Source: an uncultured Christensenellaceae bacterium (GTDB lineage Bacteria > Bacillota > Clostridia > Christensenellales > Pumilibacteraceae). Taken from it: DNA of 60,450 nucleotides. Under the pieces are notes generated by a model. It was not told where the DNA came from. It was given only the letters and a program-made list of their open reading frames with translations, and searched no databases. Positions 9,273 to 17,798 of the stretch are shown here, piece by piece. Every line of letters begins with the position of its first letter. Positions within the stretch are counted from its first letter, which is position 1. The DNA lies in NCBI GenBank assembly GCA_910587445.1, contig CAJULE010000013.1, positions 1-60,450 of the forward strand, given 5' to 3'. Made by a program: the position numbers and the translations under genes.

Positions 9273-9623
9273 AGATCTTTGCGAACTTTATCTATCCTTA
9301 TTTCTTCGATATGAAAATAGACGCCGTTCCGATTCTCGATACTTTGAACGAAATGTACGGAAGTCAAAACATTCGGGATTTTATGCGGAATAGCTATTCC
9401 TACTGACAAAAGCACGAAAGCGAAATAAGAAATCACATTTTGCTCAAAGAGCAGCTTTAAATATCGCCGATACGCAAAAAAGATTTCGAAATACATTTGT
9501 AAAAGCTCTCGAATAAACTATCCGAGAGCTTTTGATTAGCGCTTGAAAGCGCACATTTATTAAATCCGTTTATCCCCGTGCGAAGCGGCTTCACCGTACG
9601 GGCGCAGTTTTTTCTGCGTCATA
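9273..9623. other. Intergenic region between lipoprotein gene and gltX
   Basis: No gene is supported in these 351 bases. Besides the terminator at 9501-9533 there is a hairpin at about 9574-9602 (CCCGTGCGAAGC against GCTTCACCGTACGGG) just beyond the gltX stop. An 83-codon minus-strand frame here has no Shine-Dalgarno and no recognisable product. Confidence 0.5.
9501..9533. terminator. Bidirectional intrinsic terminator
   Basis: A perfect 11-bp stem, AAAAGCTCTCG with CGAGAGCTTTT, around an 11-nt loop. It can serve the plus-strand lipoprotein gene and the minus-strand gltX transcript. Confidence 0.75.
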
Positions 9624-11042
9624 TTATTTCGAGAGACGCGCGTATACCTTGTCGAGCCGCTCGAGACACTTCTCCTTGCCGAGAAGGTGAGCCATTTCGG
9701 TTGCGCCGCCGGGGGTCGATTGCGCGCCCGTGACGGCAATGCGGAATATCCACAGTACCTGACCTTTTTTAAGTCCTCTTTCCGTCGCGAGGTTCTCGAG
9801 ATTTTCCGAAAGTTTCTCCTCTCCCTTTTTAACGACATCTTTAAGCGCGGGAATGAGCTCGCGTGCAAGAGCGCGATCCGTCTTCCACTTCTTGTTGGCG
9901 AAAAGCTCGAGATCGAAAGAGTCGAACTCCGTCAGGAACTCCGTAAGCCTGCCCACGTCTGCGAGCACCTCGCAGCGCGAGTGCAAAAGCTCGGACAGAA
10001 AACGCAGGTCGTATCCCTTCAGATACTCGACTTTTTTGTAGAAAGGAAGCGCCTTTTTATGGAAGGTTTCCACATCGAGCTCGCGGATATAAAGCGAGTT
10101 GAGCCAGCGCATTTTGTTTTCGTCGAACACCGACGGAGACTTCGAAAGCCCCTCGATGTCGAAACGCTCCTTAAGCTCTTCAAGCGTAAACTTTTCCGTG
10201 TCGTCCTTACTGCTCCAGCCGAGAAGCGCGATATAGTTGACGATCGCCTCGCCCAGATACCCTTTCTTTATGAAGTCCTCATAGCTCGCGTCGCCGTCGC
10301 GCTTGCTGAGCTTATGGCGCTCGTCGCGCATGATTGGCTGAAGGTGGATATACTTGGGTATCTCCCACCCCAAAGCGCGGTATAAAAGATTGTACTTCGG
10401 AGTCGAAGAAAGATATTCTATGCCGCGAATGACGTAGTTTATGCCCATGAGGTGATCGTCTATGACGTTTGCGAAATTGTACGTCGGCATACCGTCCGAC
10501 TTTATGAGCACATTGTCCTCGAGCTCCTTATAGTCGACGGTAATGTCTCCGAAAACGAGGTCGGTGTAAGTGTCGCTTCCCGTCTCGGGAATGTTTTGAC
10601 GAATGACGTATTTTTCACCCGCAGCAATGCGCTTTTCGGCTTCCTCGCGCGAAAGCTTCAAGCAGTGCTTGTCGTACTTGACGGCGCCGTCCGAGTGTAT
10701 CTTTTCGAGCCTGTCCTTCGTACAGAAGCAGTAGTAAGCGTCCCCGCTGTCTATAAGTTGCTTCGCGTACTTTTGATATATCTCTTTTCTCTCGGTCTGC
10801 ACGTACGGACCGTAATCGCCGCCGACGTCGGGTCCCTCGTCGTAAGTTATGCCCGCGTCCTTAAGCGTGCGGCGAATTATATCGACCGCGCCTTCGACGT
10901 AGCGTTCGAGGTCGGTATCCTCTATTCTCAAGATAAACTTTCCGCCGTGTTTTTTTGCGAACAGATAGGCGTAAAGCGCAGTGCGCAGACCGCCGATATG
11001 AAGATAGCCCGTGGGGCTGGGTGCAAATCTCGTTCTTACCAT
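9624..11042 (-). CDS. gltX: Glutamate--tRNA ligase
   Basis: Charges tRNA with glutamate using ATP in the cytosol. The 472-residue length is typical. Class I synthetase signatures are clear: the HIGH-like motif APSPTGYLHIGGLRTAL at residues 7-23, RIEDTD at about 39-44 and the KMSKS-like KLSKRDGD at about 242. The C-terminal anticodon-binding region is present. AAGGAG precedes the ATG. Whether it also charges tRNA-Gln cannot be told from the sequence; gatCAB is not in the window. Confidence 0.96.
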   Translation of the reverse strand: MVRTRFAPSPTGYLHIGGLRTALYAYLFAKKHGGKFILRIEDTDLERYVEGAVDIIRRTLKDAGITYDEGPDVGGDYGPYVQTERKEIYQKYAKQLIDSGDAYYCFCTKDRLEKIHSDGAVKYDKHCLKLSREEAEKRIAAGEKYVIRQNIPETGSDTYTDLVFGDITVDYKELEDNVLIKSDGMPTYNFANVIDDHLMGINYVIRGIEYLSSTPKYNLLYRALGWEIPKYIHLQPIMRDERHKLSKRDGDASYEDFIKKGYLGEAIVNYIALLGWSSKDDTEKFTLEELKERFDIEGLSKSPSVFDENKMRWLNSLYIRELDVETFHKKALPFYKKVEYLKGYDLRFLSELLHSRCEVLADVGRLTEFLTEFDSFDLELFANKKWKTDRALARELIPALKDVVKKGEEKLSENLENLATERGLKKGQVLWIFRIAVTGAQSTPGGATEMAHLLGKEKCLERLDKVYARLSK

Positions 11043-11061
11043 AACTCTCCTTTGATTGCGA

Positions 11062-11090
11062 TTGACAAAACATCGCCCTTGTGATATATT
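11062..11090 (+). promoter_or_regulatory. Promoter of pepV-trxA
   Basis: TTGACA (11062-11067), a 17-nt spacer and TATATT (11085-11090): close to SigA consensus. The untranslated leader is about 85 nt and has one small hairpin (GCGCGGC..CCGCG). Confidence 0.8.
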
Positions 11091-11181
11091 ATAGTCGAGC
11101 GCGGCTTATCCGCGACTGATAATCATCCATTGCATTATATCACTCTTAAGGACATAACGCAAGTAAAAAGGACAGAGAAAA

Positions 11182-12573
11182 ATGCTTAACGACCTAAAAG
11201 AAATAATAGCAATCGACAGCGTTTACGGTGAGCCCGCAAAGGGCGCCCCGTTCGGAAAAAAGGCGCGTGCGGCGCTCGATTGGTTCCTCTCCAAATCCGA
11301 GAGCTTCGGATTTAAGACGGGAGAGCTCGACGGCTATTGCGGCTGGGCGGAGATAGGACAAGGCGAGCGCATGATAGGCGTGCTGTGCCACCTCGACGTC
11401 GTGCCCTCGGGCGACGGCTGGACGTATCCGCCGTATGAAATGACTATCGAGGGCGGCAAGATCTACGGCAGAGGCGTTGCCGACGACAAGGGCGCGCTCG
11501 TAGCCTGTATGCACGCCTTAAAGTCCATAAAGGACAGGGGCGAGAAGCTGTGCGGCAGAATACGCATAATCGTAGGCTGTAACGAAGAAAACGGCTCGGC
11601 TTGTATGCAGCACTATGCAAAGCACGGCGAGATTCCCGCCTGCTCCATAGTCCCCGACGCGGACTTTCCCATTATCAACAGCGAAAAGGGCATACTCGGA
11701 CACGAAGTGCGTATCCCGCTCGACGACTTTTTCAAGGAGAACGTCGCGGAGCTGAAGGGCGGCATAAAGAGCAACGTCGTCCCCGACCGCGCGCACGTAG
11801 TGATAAAAAAGAGTTCGCCGCTGTACGAGAAAATCAAAAAACTCTCGCCGCTCGACGAAAGGCTTTTCCGCGCGGCGCCCGTCGTCGAGAGGCTCATAAC
11901 CGACGGACACGAGCTTAAGGACTTTGCGATAAACGACACGGACAAAGGGCTTAAGATCGAAGCCGTTGGCATTGCCGGTCACGCAATGGACCCCGATAAG
12001 GGCGACAATGCGATCTGGAAAATCTTTTCGTTTCTTTCGGCATTCGGCGGTTCGAAGCTCGTCGAAGCCGTATACGAATATATGTGCACGCCGATGTCTT
12101 GCGAAAAATTCGGTTTTGCCTGCTCCGACGAGCAATCGGGCGACACGACCTTCAATCTCGGCGTGATAAATACCGACGGCAACGACATGAATCTCACGCT
12201 GAACATTCGTATTCCCGTATGTTGCGACAAGGAGACGATAATTCCGTCCATGCTCGCCAAAATGCCGAAGGGCACGAAGATAGTCGAGACGATGTTCTCG
12301 CCCAACCTCTTTATCGACAGAGACGCGCCGCTCGTAAAGACGCTCTTAAAGGTATACGCAGACGTCACGGGAAACGAAACGTATTGCATAAAGACGGGCG
12401 GAGGAACTTACGCAAAGGAGCTTCCGCGCGCCGTGGCGTTCGGTCCCACCTTCCCGAACACGGTAACCAACCTTCATAATGCGGACGAGAACTTGCCCGT
12501 CACGGAATTCGAACAGCTTCTTCCCATATACCGCGCCGCAATGCTCGCTCTCGACAAGGCGACCGACATTTAA
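11182..12573 (+). CDS. pepV: M20 family dipeptidase, PepV-like
   Basis: A cytosolic zinc aminopeptidase of the M20 family that hydrolyses dipeptides. The 463-residue protein shows the di-zinc pattern: His in LCHLDVVPSGDGW (about residue 74), the bridging Asp in GRGVADDKGA (about 105), the catalytic Glu pair in CNEENGS (about 140), Asp in VPDADFP, and a late His in NLHNADEN (about 432). The long lid domain of PepV is present. It is likely co-transcribed with trxA 52 bp downstream. Another M20 specificity is possible. Confidence 0.9.
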   Translation: MLNDLKEIIAIDSVYGEPAKGAPFGKKARAALDWFLSKSESFGFKTGELDGYCGWAEIGQGERMIGVLCHLDVVPSGDGWTYPPYEMTIEGGKIYGRGVADDKGALVACMHALKSIKDRGEKLCGRIRIIVGCNEENGSACMQHYAKHGEIPACSIVPDADFPIINSEKGILGHEVRIPLDDFFKENVAELKGGIKSNVVPDRAHVVIKKSSPLYEKIKKLSPLDERLFRAAPVVERLITDGHELKDFAINDTDKGLKIEAVGIAGHAMDPDKGDNAIWKIFSFLSAFGGSKLVEAVYEYMCTPMSCEKFGFACSDEQSGDTTFNLGVINTDGNDMNLTLNIRIPVCCDKETIIPSMLAKMPKGTKIVETMFSPNLFIDRDAPLVKTLLKVYADVTGNETYCIKTGGGTYAKELPRAVAFGPTFPNTVTNLHNADENLPVTEFEQLLPIYRAAMLALDKATDI

Positions 12574-12625
12574 GTAAAATAAATAAACACGCGCTTGCGT
12601 AAACTAATAAAAAGGAGAACAAAAA

Positions 12626-12928
12626 ATGCTTGAACTGACAACCGAAAATTTCGACACAGAAGTCAAAGACCATGCCGGCAAAGTGCTTGTCGACTTTTGG
12701 GCGCCCTGGTGCGGTCCGTGCCGCGCTCAGACTCCCATACTCGAGACGTTTGCCGCAGAACGGACCGACGTAAAAGTCGCAAAGGTAAACACCGACAGCG
12801 AACCCGAGCTCGCAAAGAGCTTCGGCATAATGAGTATTCCCACGCTCATCGTTTTCGAGGGCGGAGAGGTCAAGACAAAAGCCGTAGGGCTTCACCCCCT
12901 TTCCGAGCTTAAAAAACTCGTCGACTGA
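12626..12928 (+). CDS. trxA: Thioredoxin
   Basis: A 100-residue thioredoxin that reduces protein disulfides using electrons from thioredoxin reductase (a trxB lies at 40154-41035). The active site reads FWAPWCGPCR at residues 27-36 and the cis-proline loop SIPTL at about 72. AAGGAG precedes the ATG. It is second in the pepV-trxA unit and is followed by a strong terminator. Confidence 0.97.
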   Translation: MLELTTENFDTEVKDHAGKVLVDFWAPWCGPCRAQTPILETFAAERTDVKVAKVNTDSEPELAKSFGIMSIPTLIVFEGGEVKTKAVGLHPLSELKKLVD

Positions 12929-12947
12929 AAAACAAGCGTCCCATATG

Positions 12948-12983
12948 AAAACTTCCGCCCCCTTGTTCGGACGGAAGTTTTAT
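12948..12983. terminator. Intrinsic terminator after trxA
   Basis: AAAACTTCCG pairs perfectly with CGGAAGTTTT, followed by TATTTT on the plus strand. The stem would also end a minus-strand transcript starting near 13124. Confidence 0.85.
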
Positions 12984-13124
12984 TTTGCCGCAATTTATTC
13001 GCTTATCGGTCTGTCTTTGCTGTTTTTTCGACAGGCGCTCATGTTTACGATTGTTTGCCATGCCGGTATCAGAGTACGTTTCGAAATCCGTATTCGTATC
13101 TTCGACAACCGCAATGTTTATCGT
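12948..13124 (-). other. Putative short transcript of unknown nature between trxA and rplQ
   Basis: A strong minus-strand promoter (13131-13159) points into this otherwise empty 177-base stretch, which ends at the trxA terminator. One frame reads in a protein-like way from an ATG at 13061, but it has no Shine-Dalgarno and runs through the terminator hairpin into antisense of trxA. A small RNA is therefore as likely as a peptide gene. I see no match to 6S, SRP RNA or tmRNA. Confidence 0.35.
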
Positions 13125-13130
13125 TTATTC

Positions 13131-13159
13131 ATTCTACCATATTTTCGTAACCGTGTCAA
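13131..13159 (-). promoter_or_regulatory. Orphan minus-strand promoter
   Basis: On the minus strand TTGACA (13154-13159), a 17-nt spacer and TAGAAT (13131-13136). No annotated gene lies downstream before the trxA terminator. Confidence 0.6.
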
Positions 13160-13180
13160 GACTCGGATTTTGTGCCGCAC

Positions 13181-13215
13181 AAAAAAAACAGGAGCGCCTT
13201 TTCGGACGTTCCTGT
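13181..13215 (-). terminator. Terminator of the ribosomal protein superoperon
   Basis: On the minus strand ACAGGAACG pairs with CGCTCCTGT (one G-U pair), followed by a run of eight T. It lies about 30 bp after the rplQ stop and ends the 31-gene unit. Confidence 0.85.
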
Positions 13216-13243
13216 TGTCGTGTTATACTATTGAAATCGACGA

Positions 13244-13756
13244 TTAAACGAGCTCTATAAGCGCGGTCTCTGCGCCGTCGCCGCGTCTGAAGCCCATTTT
13301 GAGCACGCGGGTATATCCGCCCTTGCGACCCACGTCCTTACTGCGCTGGTCGTACTTAGGAGCGAGCTCGTTGAAGATCTTTTCGGGAAGCGCGTGATAA
13401 ATCTTCTGCGTGCGCGCCTTGAAAGCTTCGTCGCTTTCGCCGTCGAGCTTCTTATCGGGAACATCGTACGTGAGCGCCATTATGCGACGACGCGCGTCAA
13501 GCTTATCCTTGCCGTCGTTTATGACCTCAACCTGAATTTCCTGACCCTTGCTGTTTCTGCGGGTCTCCACCTTTTTGACGGTGTCGAGATAGTTATTTAT
13601 AGCAAGCGTGATTATTTTTTCCGCATACTTCTGAACTTCCTTGGCTCTCGCGTAGGTCGTTTCGATCTTGCCGTTCATAAGTAATTCGGTTGCTTGCTGG
13701 CGAATGAGCGCCATTCTCTGATCGGTAGGCTTACCGAGTTTTCTCTGCATTGCCAT
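13244..13756 (-). CDS. rplQ: 50S ribosomal protein L17, long form
   Basis: A protein at the 50S tunnel exit. The N-terminus (RKLGKPTDQRMALIRQQ) and C-terminus (GYTRVLKMGFRRGDGAETALIELV) are typical of L17. At 170 residues it is about 50 longer than common L17; the extra sequence is central (about residues 66-130, through RNSKGQEIQVEVINDGKDK and the following charged stretch). Last gene of the superoperon, 11 bp after rpoA. The ATG at 13756 has AGGAG 7 nt upstream. Confidence 0.95.
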   Translation of the reverse strand: MAMQRKLGKPTDQRMALIRQQATELLMNGKIETTYARAKEVQKYAEKIITLAINNYLDTVKKVETRRNSKGQEIQVEVINDGKDKLDARRRIMALTYDVPDKKLDGESDEAFKARTQKIYHALPEKIFNELAPKYDQRSKDVGRKGGYTRVLKMGFRRGDGAETALIELV

Positions 13757-13767
13757 TGTCTTTCTCC

Positions 13768-14727
13768 TTATTCTTCATTACTTTTGAGGTCGAGCCCGTA
13801 GCTGTGGAGCTTTCCGATGACCTCGTCGAGCGACTTTCTGCCGAGGTTGCGCACTTTGAGCATATCGTCTTCGGAACGCTTTGTGAGGTCCTCGACCGTG
13901 TGTATGCCGGCACGCTTCAAGCAGTTGTACGAGCGCACGGACAAGTCCATGTCCTCGATGTTCATTTCCAGCACCTTCTGCTGTTTGTCCTCTTCACGCG
14001 AGACGAGTATATCCATACCCGATATTACGTCAGAAAGGTTTACAAACAGGCGAATGTGATCCTCTATCGCCTTTGCCGCGAGGCTCAGTACGTCTTTCGC
14101 CGTAAGCGAGCCGTCGGTCTTTACGTCGAGCGTGAGCTTGTCGTAGTCTATGCTCTGTCCGACGCGCGTGCTCTCGACACTGTAGCTTGCGCTCTTGACC
14201 GGCGTGAAAATAGCGTCGATGGGGATATAGCCTATGGGCTTCGCGGGATCCTTCAGATTCTCCGCGACGACGTAGCCTCTGCCGAGACCGACCGTAAGCT
14301 CCATGCTGAGCTTTGCGCCCTCGTCCATCGTGCAAATGTAAAGTTCGGGGTTGAGGACTTCTATTTCGGGGTCTATCTCGATGTCCGCCGCGGTGACGAT
14401 ACCGGGGGTTGTACGCTCGATGCGAAGCGTCTTTTTAAGCGTCTTGTCCGTGTAATTAGCCTTGAGGTTGAGCCCCTTGAGGTTGAGGATTATGTCCGCG
14501 ACGTCCTCTTTCACTCCCTTGACGGTGCTGAACTCGTGGCTGACGCCCTCGATACGAATACCGATTACCGCCGCTCCGGGAAGCGCCGACATGAGTACTC
14601 TTCTCAGAGCATTGCCGAGCGTAATGCCGTATCCCCTCTCAAGCGGTTCGACGACGAACTTGCCTTGGCGAAGATCGGCGCTCTCCTCGAGGGTGATTCT
14701 GGGCTTTTCGATTTCCATCATATTCAA
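13768..14727 (-). CDS. rpoA: DNA-directed RNA polymerase subunit alpha
   Basis: The alpha subunit nucleates RNA polymerase assembly and contacts UP elements and activators. At 319 residues it has the N-terminal dimerisation domain (YGITLGNALRRVLMSALPG at about 35-53) and the C-terminal helix-hairpin-helix domain (VRSYNCLKRAGIHTVEDL and RNLGRKSLDEV). Start choice: a TTG at 14727 lies 9 nt after AAGGAG, whereas the in-frame ATG at 14721 is 15 nt away, so initiation at TTG is favoured. Confidence 0.97.
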   Translation of the reverse strand: MNMMEIEKPRITLEESADLRQGKFVVEPLERGYGITLGNALRRVLMSALPGAAVIGIRIEGVSHEFSTVKGVKEDVADIILNLKGLNLKANYTDKTLKKTLRIERTTPGIVTAADIEIDPEIEVLNPELYICTMDEGAKLSMELTVGLGRGYVVAENLKDPAKPIGYIPIDAIFTPVKSASYSVESTRVGQSIDYDKLTLDVKTDGSLTAKDVLSLAAKAIEDHIRLFVNLSDVISGMDILVSREEDKQQKVLEMNIEDMDLSVRSYNCLKRAGIHTVEDLTKRSEDDMLKVRNLGRKSLDEVIGKLHSYGLDLKSNEE

Positions 14728-14823
14728 TTTGATAATCTCCTTAAATTAGGTCTGCCTATTCTCCATGCGGTGACTTTCTTTTATACCGCCCTTTTATCTT
14801 GCCTTAACGGTAAAGGCACGGTA

Positions 14824-15444
14824 TTACTTGGAGTACAACTCGATGATAAGCTGTTCGTTGATATTCAGGTCGACGTCGGCTCTCTCGGGCTCGGCGATCA
14901 CCTTACCTTTAAACGCTTCCGTATCGAACTCGACCCATTTGGGCATTACTATCTTTGCGCCGCGAAGCTCTTTGAACAATCCGTTGTCGGTCTTGCTCTC
15001 TTTTATGGCAATCACGTCGCCGACCTTGACTTGATAGCTCGGAATATTGACGTTTTTGCCGTTTACGGTTATGTGACCGTGATTGACTATCTGACGGGAC
15101 TGAGCGCGCGAGGAACCTATTCCCATGCGATATACGACGTTGTCGAGACGCTTCTCGAGAAGGAAAAGCATGGTCTCGCCCGTGACGCCCTTACGGCGTT
15201 CGGCTTCCTCGTAATAACCGCGGAACTGCTTCTCGAGCAATCCGTAAGCGCGCTTTACCTTCTGCTTCTCGCGAAGCTGGAGGCTGTACTCGCTCGCCTT
15301 CTTTCTGCCGAGACCGTGAGGTCCGGGAGGTACGGGACGTCTGTCCATAGCGCACTTTTTGGTCGTGCATCTGTCGCCCTTCAAAAATAATTTCTGTCCT
15401 TCGCGTCTGCACTGTCTGCAATCCGCACACGTATATTTAGCCAT
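14824..15444 (-). CDS. rpsD: 30S ribosomal protein S4, zinc-binding form
   Basis: A primary 16S rRNA-binding and assembly protein, 206 residues. The N-terminus has four cysteines (CADCRQC and CTTKKC), the zinc-containing form. The S4 RNA-binding domain (RLDNVVYRMGIGSSRAQSRQ) is at about residues 98-117. In Clostridia rpsD commonly lies inside the alpha operon, as here. The 96-nt gap to rpoA holds a weak hairpin (TGCCTT with AAGGCA). Confidence 0.97.
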   Translation of the reverse strand: MAKYTCADCRQCRREGQKLFLKGDRCTTKKCAMDRRPVPPGPHGLGRKKASEYSLQLREKQKVKRAYGLLEKQFRGYYEEAERRKGVTGETMLFLLEKRLDNVVYRMGIGSSRAQSRQIVNHGHITVNGKNVNIPSYQVKVGDVIAIKESKTDNGLFKELRGAKIVMPKWVEFDTEAFKGKVIAEPERADVDLNINEQLIIELYSK

Positions 15445-15459
15445 TTGCTCTCGATCTCC

Positions 15460-15849
15460 TTATACTCTTCTGCGTTTGGGCGGACGGCATCCGTTGTGCG
15501 GAATGGGCGATACGTCGGTTATCGACGTAACCTGCAGTCCTACCACGTCCAGTGCTCTTATTGCCGACTCTCTTCCGCTGCCCGGACCCTTGACGAATAC
15601 GTCTACGCTTCTCAGTCCGTGCTCTTTGGCAGCCGCGGCAGCCTTTTCGCAAGCCTGCTGAGCCGCAAACGGCGTGCCCTTTCTGCTTCCGCGGAAGCCG
15701 AGCGCACCTGCCGAGCAAGCGCTTATCGCATTGCCGCGCTCGTCGGTGACCGTGATGAGAGTGTTGCTGAACGACGCCTGAATGTGAACCTGACCTTTGT
15801 CGATGTTCTTCGTGATTTTCTTTTTAGTAGCTGTTTTCTTAACTGCCAT
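15460..15849 (-). CDS. rpsK: 30S ribosomal protein S11
   Basis: A platform protein of the 30S subunit near the E site, 129 residues. The Lys-rich start, the VHIQASFSNTLITVTD motif at about 21-36 and the C-terminal PHNGCRPPKRRRV are diagnostic. It lies 16 bp after rpsM in the standard alpha-operon order. Confidence 0.97.
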   Translation of the reverse strand: MAVKKTATKKKITKNIDKGQVHIQASFSNTLITVTDERGNAISACSAGALGFRGSRKGTPFAAQQACEKAAAAAKEHGLRSVDVFVKGPGSGRESAIRALDVVGLQVTSITDVSPIPHNGCRPPKRRRV

Positions 15850-15865
15850 TGCCGTTCACCTCTCC

Positions 15866-16237
15866 TTACTTCTTCTTAGAACGACCGACTGTACGCTTCG
15901 GTCCCTTTCTCGTGCGCGCATTCTGCTTGGTGCTCTGACCGCGAACGGGCAGTCCCTTGCGGTGACGTACTCCGCGATAGCAACCTATTTCCATAAGGCG
16001 CTTTATATTCAGAGCCACCTCGCGATGCAGATCGCCCTCGACGCGAACATTATGTTCGATGTAATTGCGAAGGGCGCCCACCTGATCTTCGGTAAGATCC
16101 TTGACCCTGATGTCGGGGTCTATGTCGGTAGCTTTCAAAATCGTGTTTGCGAGCGGTCTGCCGATGCCGTAGATGTAGGTAAGACCGATCTCTACGCGTT
16201 TTTCTCTCGGCAAATCGATACCGGCTATTCTTGCCAT
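15866..16237 (-). CDS. rpsM: 30S ribosomal protein S13
   Basis: A head protein of the 30S subunit that contacts 5S/L5 bridges and P-site tRNA, 123 residues. It shows ARIAGIDLPREKRVEIGLTYIYGIG at the start and RGVRHRKGLPVRGQSTKQNA before a basic tail. A 140-bp gap with hairpins separates it from rpmJ, a possible site of internal control. Confidence 0.97.
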   Translation of the reverse strand: MARIAGIDLPREKRVEIGLTYIYGIGRPLANTILKATDIDPDIRVKDLTEDQVGALRNYIEHNVRVEGDLHREVALNIKRLMEIGCYRGVRHRKGLPVRGQSTKQNARTRKGPKRTVGRSKKK

Positions 16238-16379
16238 TTTGATGTTCTCCTATAAATTTTGATTTGATATATGAATGTTTTGATATATAAGCGCTTTCCC
16301 TTCTTTTCGGCGCGCTCTGGAATGACAGCGCTCCGAATGAGAAAACGAATTATTTTCGCCGCAAAGCGTCAAAGCATTA
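16238..16379 (-). other. rpmJ-rpsM intergenic leader with hairpins
   Basis: This is the longest gap in the alpha block. In gene sense it contains CGGAGCGCT pairing with AGAGCGCGCCG around a short loop, then two AT-rich TATATCAAA repeats before the rpsM Shine-Dalgarno. In E. coli S4 represses translation at the equivalent rpsM leader. I see no clear pseudoknot here, so any control role is speculative. Confidence 0.3.
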
Positions 16380-16496
16380 TTAGCCCTGACGCTGTTTGTG
16401 ATTTGCATATTTCGAGCAGATAATCATGACCTTTCCGTGTCTCTTGATCACCTTGCATTTGTCGCACATCGGCTTTACGGAAGTACGTACTTTCAT
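16380..16496 (-). CDS. rpmJ: 50S ribosomal protein L36, zinc-binding form
   Basis: A 38-residue basic protein found by reading the minus strand. It begins MKVRTSVKPMCDKCK and ends HKQRQG. The zinc ligand set (CDKC, then Cys about 13 residues later, and a His) identifies the C+ form of L36. It sits between infA and rpsM, as is usual. Confidence 0.96.
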   Translation of the reverse strand: MKVRTSVKPMCDKCKVIKRHGKVMIICSKYANHKQRQG

Positions 16497-16566
16497 TGTT
16501 CTTGTCCTCCATTGGCTTGTTTTGGTTTGCTTTTTGCTTTCCTGCCGCTTTTAAAAAGCGGACTGC

Positions 16567-16788
16567 TTAATTTTTGTGACGGTATGTTATGCGACCCTTC
16601 GTGAGGTCATACGGCGACATTTCCAGCTTCACGGTATCGCCGACAAGTATCTTGATGTAGTGCATACGGATCTTTCCGGATATTGTGCACAGCACGATGT
16701 GTCCGTTCGAAAGTTTCACCTTGAACATCGCGTTTCTCAAGCACTCGACTACGACGCCTTCGACTTCTATATTGTCTTCCTTCGGCAT
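16567..16788 (-). CDS. infA: Translation initiation factor IF-1
   Basis: A single S1-like OB-fold protein that occupies the A site during initiation. At 73 residues, with VEGVVVECLRNAMFKVKLSNG and the C-terminal MSPYDLTKGRITYRHK, it is a textbook IF-1. It lies between the KOW protein gene and rpmJ. Confidence 0.97.
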   Translation of the reverse strand: MPKEDNIEVEGVVVECLRNAMFKVKLSNGHIVLCTISGKIRMHYIKILVGDTVKLEMSPYDLTKGRITYRHKN

Positions 16789-16799
16789 AAGCTCCTCCG

Positions 16800-17039
16800 C
16801 TATTTGGAATCTTTCAAAGCTCTTTTCAGCTTTTCGTTCGTAAGCCCTTCGGCGCCAAGCCCGCTGTCTCCGTCCACCCGAAGGTGCTTGAGTCTTTTGA
16901 GCTTGGGATTGTCGAGCTTTCTGTACTCTCCGTCCGCCACGAGCACAAAGTCTTCTCCTGCCGAGCCGAGCACCACATAGCGCCTGCCTACGTCGTGACC
17001 CTTGAGGCTTACTGCCGTCTTAAACGTGAGTTCTTTCAA
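16800..17039 (-). CDS. KOW-domain RNA-binding protein
   Basis: A 79-residue protein whose opening (VSLKGHDVGRRYVVLGSAGEDFVLVADGEYRKL) fits a KOW/SH3-like fold of the L14e/L6e-like type. A small KOW protein at exactly this place, between map and infA, is a recurrent feature of Clostridia clusters and is presumed to bind RNA. Its precise role is not established. Confidence 0.85.
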   Translation of the reverse strand: MKELTFKTAVSLKGHDVGRRYVVLGSAGEDFVLVADGEYRKLDNPKLKRLKHLRVDGDSGLGAEGLTNEKLKRALKDSK

Positions 17040-17051
17040 CCTGCACCTCTT

Positions 17052-17798
17052 TTACAGCGTAAGTATCTCGGCTTCGTCCTCGCGCACGATTATCGTGTTT
17101 TCGTAATGCGCGCTGGGCGATCCGTCCCGCGTGCGGCACGTCCAACCGTCTTTTGCGTCTATGCTTATGCGCGGCGAACCGAGATTTATCATGGGCTCTA
17201 TCGCAAGGCAGTTGCCTGCCGCAAGTCGCGGACCGCTTCCCGCTACGCCGTAGTTGGGAACGTCGGGCGGCTCGTGCAGGTGAGTCCCTATACCGTGACC
17301 GACCATTTCGCGCACCACTCCGTAGCCGTGCTTTTCGGCGTGAACCTGTATTGCGTTGGATACGTCGCCGAGGCGCGCACCCTGCCTGACCTTTGCTATG
17401 CCCTCGAAGAAGCACTGACGAGTGACTTCTATGAGCCTCTCTTTTTCGGGCGAAATCTTCCCGACGGGGAAAGTTCTCGCCGCATCGCCGTGGTATCCGT
17501 CTAAAAGCGCACCCACGTCTATGCTTACTATCTCTCCTTCCTTAAGAACTCTGAGCGAAGGTATTCCGTGAACGACCACGTCGTCGACAGAGATACAGCT
17601 CGCGGCGGGAAAGCCGTTGTAGTTCTTGAAAGACGGAATGGCTCCGAACGAACGGATATACTCCTCTATCATGGAGTTGAGTTCGAGCGTGCTTATCCCG
17701 GGTTTTACGAAAGGCTCGATATAACGGAGCGTGTCGCCGACGATCTTGCCCGCGGCGCGCATTTTCTCGAGCTGTTCTTCCGTCTTTACCGCAATCAT
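17052..17798 (-). CDS. map: Methionine aminopeptidase, type I
   Basis: Removes the initiator methionine from nascent proteins. The 248-residue protein shows the five metal ligands: Asp in DVGALLDGYHGDAA (two), His in GHGIGTHLHEPP, Glu in AIEPMI and Glu in AHYENTI. The start overlaps the adk stop by 4 nt (ATGA), indicating coupling. Confidence 0.97.
   Translation of the reverse strand: MIAVKTEEQLEKMRAAGKIVGDTLRYIEPFVKPGISTLELNSMIEEYIRSFGAIPSFKNYNGFPAASCISVDDVVVHGIPSLRVLKEGEIVSIDVGALLDGYHGDAARTFPVGKISPEKERLIEVTRQCFFEGIAKVRQGARLGDVSNAIQVHAEKHGYGVVREMVGHGIGTHLHEPPDVPNYGVAGSGPRLAAGNCLAIEPMINLGSPRISIDAKDGWTCRTRDGSPSAHYENTIIVREDEAEILTL

Noticed and set aside
9245..9496. 83-codon minus-strand frame downstream of the lipoprotein gene
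   Set aside because: No Shine-Dalgarno, overlaps the end of the lipoprotein gene and shows no recognisable motif.
12900..13061. 53-codon frame in the orphan transcript (start 13061, minus strand)
   Set aside because: It lacks a Shine-Dalgarno and runs through the terminator hairpin into antisense of trxA, so a coding call is not supported.
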